Positions 6,662 to 9,711 of a stretch of 9,711 bases of DNA are shown in pieces. A model generated the notes under the pieces. The model saw only the letters and a list, made by a program, of their open reading frames with translations. It ran no database searches and was not told the DNA's origin. The DNA is from Bryobacterales bacterium (GTDB taxonomy: Bacteria; Acidobacteriota; Terriglobia; Bryobacterales; Bryobacteraceae). The position numbers and the translations under genes are program-made. The stretch lies in contig DOZZ01000224.1 in the NCBI GenBank assembly GCA_003517725.1, forward strand, positions 1 to 9,711, read 5' to 3'. Position 1 is the stretch's first letter. Every line of letters starts with the position of its first letter.

Positions 6662-7654
6662 CTATGGCGTTTCCGCGTACTGTCGGAACATCGCCGCCAA
6701 CTGCGACCGTGAGAGTGTGACTTCATCAATAATGACGCGATAGCGGAAAGTCAGCGATTTGCCCTCCGGCACGGTCCAGCTACCGTCCTTTTGCGGATCG
6801 TTCGTGAATTCCCGAAGGCCAAACGGGTTGGCGGCAAACAGGCCGTACGCGCGAGCGTGCCACGTGGTCGGATGATGAAAACTGCTGGGATGATCGAATA
6901 CGGCCACGCTCACCGGCTTGCCGGAGACCGTTCCCGTATACTCCACCCAATCGGCCGGCTTGCCCCAGATGGCGGGCTCGCCTTGTGCGCCATTCGAATT
7001 GGTCATGTGGTCGTGCGGAGCGCTCAATTCCCGGCCCAGCCGCAGCGCGAAGGTGCCTTCCTTGGTATCGCCAAACGTCACCGGTCCGTGATTGGCTTCC
7101 ACCACAAACTCACAATCGATCATGCGCGCCCGCTCGTCACCGCGAAAACGAAATGTCTGCGTTTCTTCCGCGATCACGCGGCCGCCTGGCGAAAGCAAGT
7201 GGAAGCGCGCGCGCAGCGTGCCAACATCCGCGCCCTCTTTCATTTCTTCTACCTTAACGAGAGACACGCGCCCGTACGCATGGCTCGCGGGGCTGTGATA
7301 GTACGGCGCAAACGCCTCCTCCGCCCAGAAATCCAGTCCGTCGATCAGACCGTGACCGAAATACAGCGGGCGCTGATGGGGCTCGAACGAGAGGTCTTTC
7401 CGGTCTGCGTCGGAGACCGAATTGGCAACCGGAAAACTCCGGCTGATCACCACACCCGACGCGGTGCGCAGCGGCATCAGATAGGGCTTGGCGACCGCCT
7501 TACTGAAATAGTAGGTCGTGAATGGCTTGCCGCCGACCAGCACATCGATCTTGCCTTCCCCTGCTTTCAACGTAACGGGCGCGGCACGGGTCACGCCCGC
7601 GCACAGCAGCAGCGCCAAGAGCAGCCGCCCCGGCGCCGTTGTTATCGTTTCCAC
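6662..7654 (-). CDS. Secreted DUF6807 (PF14100, 'PmoA-like') family protein
   Basis: A 330-residue protein with a Sec-type signal peptide (hydrophobic core about 10-20, cleavage near T-R-A24/A25). The body carries the family's conserved blocks as I know them: Y49-F-S-K with K56-P-Y-L-M-P-L and a following G67, H93 and R95-P-L with G100-H-G102, T197-K-E-G around 195-206, and a His-rich D254-H-P to H266-A-R with A274-A-N-P-F-G near 254-279. The many His, Asp and Glu residues look like a polar active or metal/sugar-binding site, but no reaction is established for the family. The older label 'methane oxygenase PmoA' is a misleading name; there is no membrane-oxygenase architecture here. The family often sits beside Gfo/Idh/MocA genes, as it does here on both sides. 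Start is GTG at 7654; upstream signals are weak, with a small AAAAG/CTTTT dyad (7657-7673) covering the ribosome-loading region. Confidence 0.88.
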   Translation of the reverse strand: METITTAPGRLLLALLLCAGVTRAAPVTLKAGEGKIDVLVGGKPFTTYYFSKAVAKPYLMPLRTASGVVISRSFPVANSVSDADRKDLSFEPHQRPLYFGHGLIDGLDFWAEEAFAPYYHSPASHAYGRVSLVKVEEMKEGADVGTLRARFHLLSPGGRVIAEETQTFRFRGDERARMIDCEFVVEANHGPVTFGDTKEGTFALRLGRELSAPHDHMTNSNGAQGEPAIWGKPADWVEYTGTVSGKPVSVAVFDHPSSFHHPTTWHARAYGLFAANPFGLREFTNDPQKDGSWTVPEGKSLTFRYRVIIDEVTLSRSQLAAMFRQYAETP

Positions 7655-7681
7655 GTAAAAGCCCCGGCCTTTTGATAGATT

Positions 7682-7710
7682 GTGATAGCGTTTACCTGCG
7701 TCATAAGCAA
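7682..7710 (-). promoter_or_regulatory. Candidate promoter for the DUF6807-oxidoreductase operon
   Basis: TTGCTT (7710-7705) and TATCAC (7687-7682) on the minus strand are separated by 17 bases, with the predicted start near 7675, about 20 bases before the GTG. The -35 matches consensus only in TTG and the -10 in four of six positions. Promoter sequences in this lineage are not well defined, so this rests mainly on spacing and place. The operator-like site covers its -10. Confidence 0.3.
7683..7696. promoter_or_regulatory. LacI/GalR-family-like operator between divergent operons
   Basis: TGATAGCGTTTACC fits the general LacI-family operator TGWAANCGNTTNCA at eight of ten defined positions, including the central CG. 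It overlaps the inferred -35 of the rightward genes and -10 of the leftward genes, so one bound repressor could block both. An extra TGATAG lies exactly 10 bp to the left (7673-7678), on the same face of the helix. No LacI-type gene is inside the window. Confidence 0.45.
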
Positions 7711-7718
7711 ACTATACG
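7691..7718 (+). promoter_or_regulatory. Candidate promoter for the rightward oxidoreductase-hydrolase operon
   Basis: TTTACC (7691-7696), 16 bases, then TATACG (7713-7718); each hexamer matches four of six consensus positions. Transcription would begin near 7725, giving a leader of about 75 bases before the ATG at 7801. The -35 is part of the operator-like site. Confidence 0.3.
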
Positions 7719-7729
7719 TAGAGCCGCGC

Positions 7730-7807
7730 ATGGATTCAAGAAAAGTTTCTCGGATTCGCGAAATGTTCAGGAACGCGCCAACGCGCACCAGGTTTCTCGC
7801 ATGCTGA
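7730..7807 (+). CDS. Possible leader ORF overlapping the oxidoreductase start
   Basis: A 25-codon ORF begins at ATG 7730 just after the predicted transcript start, encodes a strongly basic peptide (starts MDSRKVSRIR), and ends at TGA 7805-7807, overlapping the ATG at 7801 by seven bases (ATGCTGA). The arrangement would allow translational coupling to the oxidoreductase, whose own Shine-Dalgarno is weak. It has no clear ribosome site itself and may be chance. Confidence 0.2.
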   Translation: MDSRKVSRIREMFRNAPTRTRFLAC

Positions 7808-8874
7808 CCCGGCGTTCGGTGCTGGCGGCGCTGGCGGCGCCCGTTGCGCCTCCGCTAGTTCGCTTTCCGAAAAAGATCCGGGTCGGCATCATCGGCCTTG
7901 AAGGGCACACCGGCCTGATCACCGGGCCCGCTCTGGCTTTACCTGAAGTGGAAATTGTGGCGGTCTGCGACGACGATTCGGCGGCCCTCGCCAATTTTCT
8001 CCGCCATCGAACGCTCGCCACGGCTCACGGATATGCCGATTACCACCGCATGCTGGATGCCGAGAGGCTAGACGTAGTGGCGGTCTGCAATAACAACGGT
8101 GAGCGGGCGGGCGCCATTCTTGCCTCGGTCGAGCGCGGCTTGCACGTCATGGCGGAGAAGCCGCTGGCCCTCAATCGCGCTGATCTGGGGCGCATCCAAG
8201 CCGCCGTCGCGCGGAAAAACGTCAAGCTGGGAATGCTTCTCGAGATGCGCTATGACCCTTTTTATCGCGCCCTCCGCGACATCGTACGGAGCGGAGCGCT
8301 CGGCGAGGTAGCTCAGATCTCCGCTCAAAAGTCCTACCAGGCCGGGCAGCGCGAGGCATGGTACAAGCGGCGCGAAACTTACGGCAGCACCATTCTGTGG
8401 ATCGGCATCCACATGATCGATCTGATGCGGTTCACCAGCGGCCGCGAGCCGACGCGCGTCAGCTCCTTCATGGGACACGTCGGGTTCCCGGATCTTGGCG
8501 CCATGGAAAACACCACGGTCAGCGCGTTCCAACTCGATAACGGCGGGACCGCCACCCTGCACATGGACTACTACCGGCCGAAGACGGCGGCGACGCACGG
8601 GGACGATCGTCTGCGCCTGGCCGGCACCCGCGGGGTTGCCGAATACATGGCCGCCACCGGGCTTACGGTCATCACCGAAAAATCACCGCCGGCCACGGTG
8701 AACACTCTGCCGCCCGCCGGGTCCGTGTTTCTCGATTTCCTCGAAAACGCCTACCTGAACAAGCCCGCCTCGCTCCCGCTATCGGAAATTTACCGGGTTT
8801 GCGAGATCACTTTGGCGGCTCATGAAGCGGCCGTGACCGGGAGAGTCGTGGAAATCGGCATCGCTCCGCTATGA
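7801..8874 (+). CDS. Second Tat-type Gfo/Idh/MocA family oxidoreductase
   Basis: Predicted NAD(P)-dependent dehydrogenase of 357 residues, shorter than and clearly distinct from its divergent neighbour. A short Tat-like signal (T3-R4-R5-S6-V7-L8, then Ala/Pro-rich to about 20) precedes a Rossmann fold, V28-G-I-I-G32-L-E-G35-H-T-G38, an atypical dinucleotide loop with Glu and His inside the glycine pattern. E119-K120-P121 is present, and G202-I-H204-M-I-D207 supplies the likely catalytic His. The C-terminal part is the usual open beta-sheet substrate domain. The start at 7801 is chosen because the longer in-frame ORF from 7639 would place 54 unrelated residues before the Tat motif and run through the promoter region; only a weak AGG lies eight bases upstream. 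Its stop overlaps the next start (ATGA), so the hydrolase is co-translated. Export versus cytoplasmic retention needs experiment, because the signal's hydrophobic part is short. Confidence 0.88.
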   Translation: MLTRRSVLAALAAPVAPPLVRFPKKIRVGIIGLEGHTGLITGPALALPEVEIVAVCDDDSAALANFLRHRTLATAHGYADYHRMLDAERLDVVAVCNNNGERAGAILASVERGLHVMAEKPLALNRADLGRIQAAVARKNVKLGMLLEMRYDPFYRALRDIVRSGALGEVAQISAQKSYQAGQREAWYKRRETYGSTILWIGIHMIDLMRFTSGREPTRVSSFMGHVGFPDLGAMENTTVSAFQLDNGGTATLHMDYYRPKTAATHGDDRLRLAGTRGVAEYMAATGLTVITEKSPPATVNTLPPAGSVFLDFLENAYLNKPASLPLSEIYRVCEITLAAHEAAVTGRVVEIGIAPL

Positions 8875-9711
8875 ACACCAGACGTGGATTTTTACAAGCA
8901 AGCTCACTCGCTATCGCGGGCCAACTGCCGCGCCAGTCTCGTGCCGCGCAACAGCCCCCCGCAAGCACCCGAGCCGTTCCGGAGGCGCGGGATTATTGGA
9001 ACGATCTCCCCAACTATTTGACGTCGGTAATTAACGCCGCGCGCGCTCGTCGCAAATCGGAGCTGTCGAAGATAAAAACCCGAAGGCAAGCGGACGAGCG
9101 AACTGCCTTTGTGCGCGCGAAGGTGTGGGAACTCATCGGCGGCCCTCCGCCCCAGACCTCTCCCAACGTGCACACAACCGGTGTCGTCGAACGCGAGGCA
9201 TACCGTATTGAGAAGCTGATCTTTCAAAGCCAGCCGGGGTTCCACGCGCCGGCCCATCTTTACGTGCCCAAAGCCGGAAACGGGCCGTTTCCCTGCATTC
9301 TCGCGCCTCTCGGCCACACCAGCGATGGCAAGCTGTTCAGAAGCTACCAGATTGTTTTTCAGAACCTCGCCCGCAAAGGCTTTCTGGTTTTTACATGGGA
9401 TCCGCCGGGCCAGGGCGAGCGCCTGCAGTACCCCGTTCGCGGCACCAACCGTTCCCGCTTCGGCCCTACCGGCGAGCATGAGCAGTTCGGTTGGCCCGCC
9501 TTCCTGGTTGGTTCGACCACCACTCAGTTTGAGGTGTGGGACGCGGTTCGCGCGCTCGATTACCTGGCCACGCGCCGCGACGTGGATATGAGACGCGTCG
9601 GGTGCTGCGGTCACTCCGGCGGAGGCACGCAGGCCATGTATTTATGCGCGCTTGAACCCAGAATTCAGGCAGCGGTGGTGGTCGAAGGCCACACCGAGAA
9701 TGTCGCCGGAG
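8871..9711 (+). CDS. Tat-exported alpha/beta hydrolase, acetyl xylan esterase-like (partial, 3' end outside window)
   Basis: The first 280 codons of a serine ester hydrolase. Start ATG 8871 overlaps the previous stop as ATGA; there is no separate Shine-Dalgarno, implying coupling. The Tat motif is T3-R4-R5-G6-F7-L8 followed by a modest hydrophobic run to about 20. The mature part has a charged helical lead (about 40-90), then a beta-rich approach with L147-G148-H149 near the expected oxyanion region, D177-P-P-G-Q-G-E-R184 after beta-strand four, and the nucleophile elbow G247-H-S249-G-G251, preceded by two cysteines (C245-C246). The catalytic Asp and His would lie beyond the edge. It resembles AXE1/CE7-like and Abhydrolase_7 sequences; the CE15 motif GCSRxG is not present. 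A deacylation role on a carbohydrate is inferred from the neighbours. Confidence 0.85.
   Translation, partial: MNTRRGFLQASSLAIAGQLPRQSRAAQQPPASTRAVPEARDYWNDLPNYLTSVINAARARRKSELSKIKTRRQADERTAFVRAKVWELIGGPPPQTSPNVHTTGVVEREAYRIEKLIFQSQPGFHAPAHLYVPKAGNGPFPCILAPLGHTSDGKLFRSYQIVFQNLARKGFLVFTWDPPGQGERLQYPVRGTNRSRFGPTGEHEQFGWPAFLVGSTTTQFEVWDAVRALDYLATRRDVDMRRVGCCGHSGGGTQAMYLCALEPRIQAAVVVEGHTENVAG

Noticed and set aside
5510..6712. 400-codon open frame antisense to the Tat-type oxidoreductase
   Set aside because: The minus strand encodes an unmistakable Gfo/Idh/MocA protein with a Tat motif and Shine-Dalgarno; this frame has no recognisable features and arises from GC-rich third positions.
6662..7654. 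Methane or ammonia monooxygenase subunit
   Set aside because: The 'PmoA' label sometimes attached to this family is only a name. The protein is soluble apart from its signal peptide and lacks the membrane helices of particulate methane monooxygenase.
7657..7673. Intrinsic terminator AAAAG-N7-CTTTT
   Set aside because: The stem is only five mostly A-T pairs, the strand rightwards of it is not transcribed from any upstream gene, and it lies at a gene start. It is more likely incidental.
7639..7800. Long N-terminal extension of the rightward oxidoreductase from 7639
   Set aside because: It would start inside the divergent DUF6807 gene, cross the promoter/operator region and put 54 residues before the Tat motif.
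5330..8874. GH109-type NAD-dependent alpha-N-acetylgalactosaminidases
   Set aside because: Both proteins keep the dehydrogenase-type E-K-P motif, whereas GH109 members as I recall them have a different sequence there. Other Gfo-type glycosidase families are not excluded.
8871..9711. Glucuronoyl esterase (CE15)
   Set aside because: The nucleophile motif is GHSGG, not the GCSRxG pattern of CE15.

Overview
The window is GC-rich bacterial chromosomal DNA with densely packed genes and no RNA genes, insertion sequences, CRISPR arrays or tRNAs that I can see. Several traits together suggest a soil-type Acidobacteriota (Bryobacterales/Solibacter-like), or less likely a verrucomicrobial or planctomycetal genome: a fused cbb3 oxidase, two Tat-signal Gfo/Idh/MocA oxidoreductases, a DUF6807 protein and a Tat-signal ester hydrolase. 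The taxon is inferred from gene content only.

Region A (1-2621, minus strand) holds a single 863-residue gene that fuses the catalytic and cytochrome subunits of a cbb3-type oxygen reductase: CcoN, then CcoO, then a di-heme CcoP-like tail without its own membrane anchor. All six heme/CuB histidines, the cross-link tyrosine and three CxxCH heme c sites are present. Its stop codon overlaps a GTG with a good Shine-Dalgarno sequence, the probable start of a following gene cut off by the window edge.

Region B (2622-2879) is a divergent intergenic stretch with a perfect 6+6 dyad, a second hairpin and two tiny leader ORFs ahead of the oxidase. Region C (2880-5279, plus strand) is a 799-residue exported protein of unknown function, with a helical, glycine-rich N-terminal half and degenerate Ig/IPT-like beta repeats in its C-terminal half. 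It converges on region D, with a hairpin between them (5298-5337).

Region D (5330-9711) is a divergon that looks like a periplasmic sugar-modification locus. To the left run a secreted DUF6807 protein and a Tat-exported Gfo/Idh/MocA oxidoreductase (33-bp gap, one operon). To the right run a second, differently built Tat-type Gfo/Idh/MocA oxidoreductase and an alpha/beta hydrolase (ATGA overlap), the latter cut by the window end. The short region between them carries a LacI-family-like operator, TGATAGCGTTTACC, that overlaps the inferred promoters of both directions. One sugar-responsive repressor could therefore control all four genes. My working model is export of two NAD(P)-type sugar oxidoreductases, a DUF6807 protein and an esterase that together process an acylated or unusual glycoside; no substrate can be read from the sequence.
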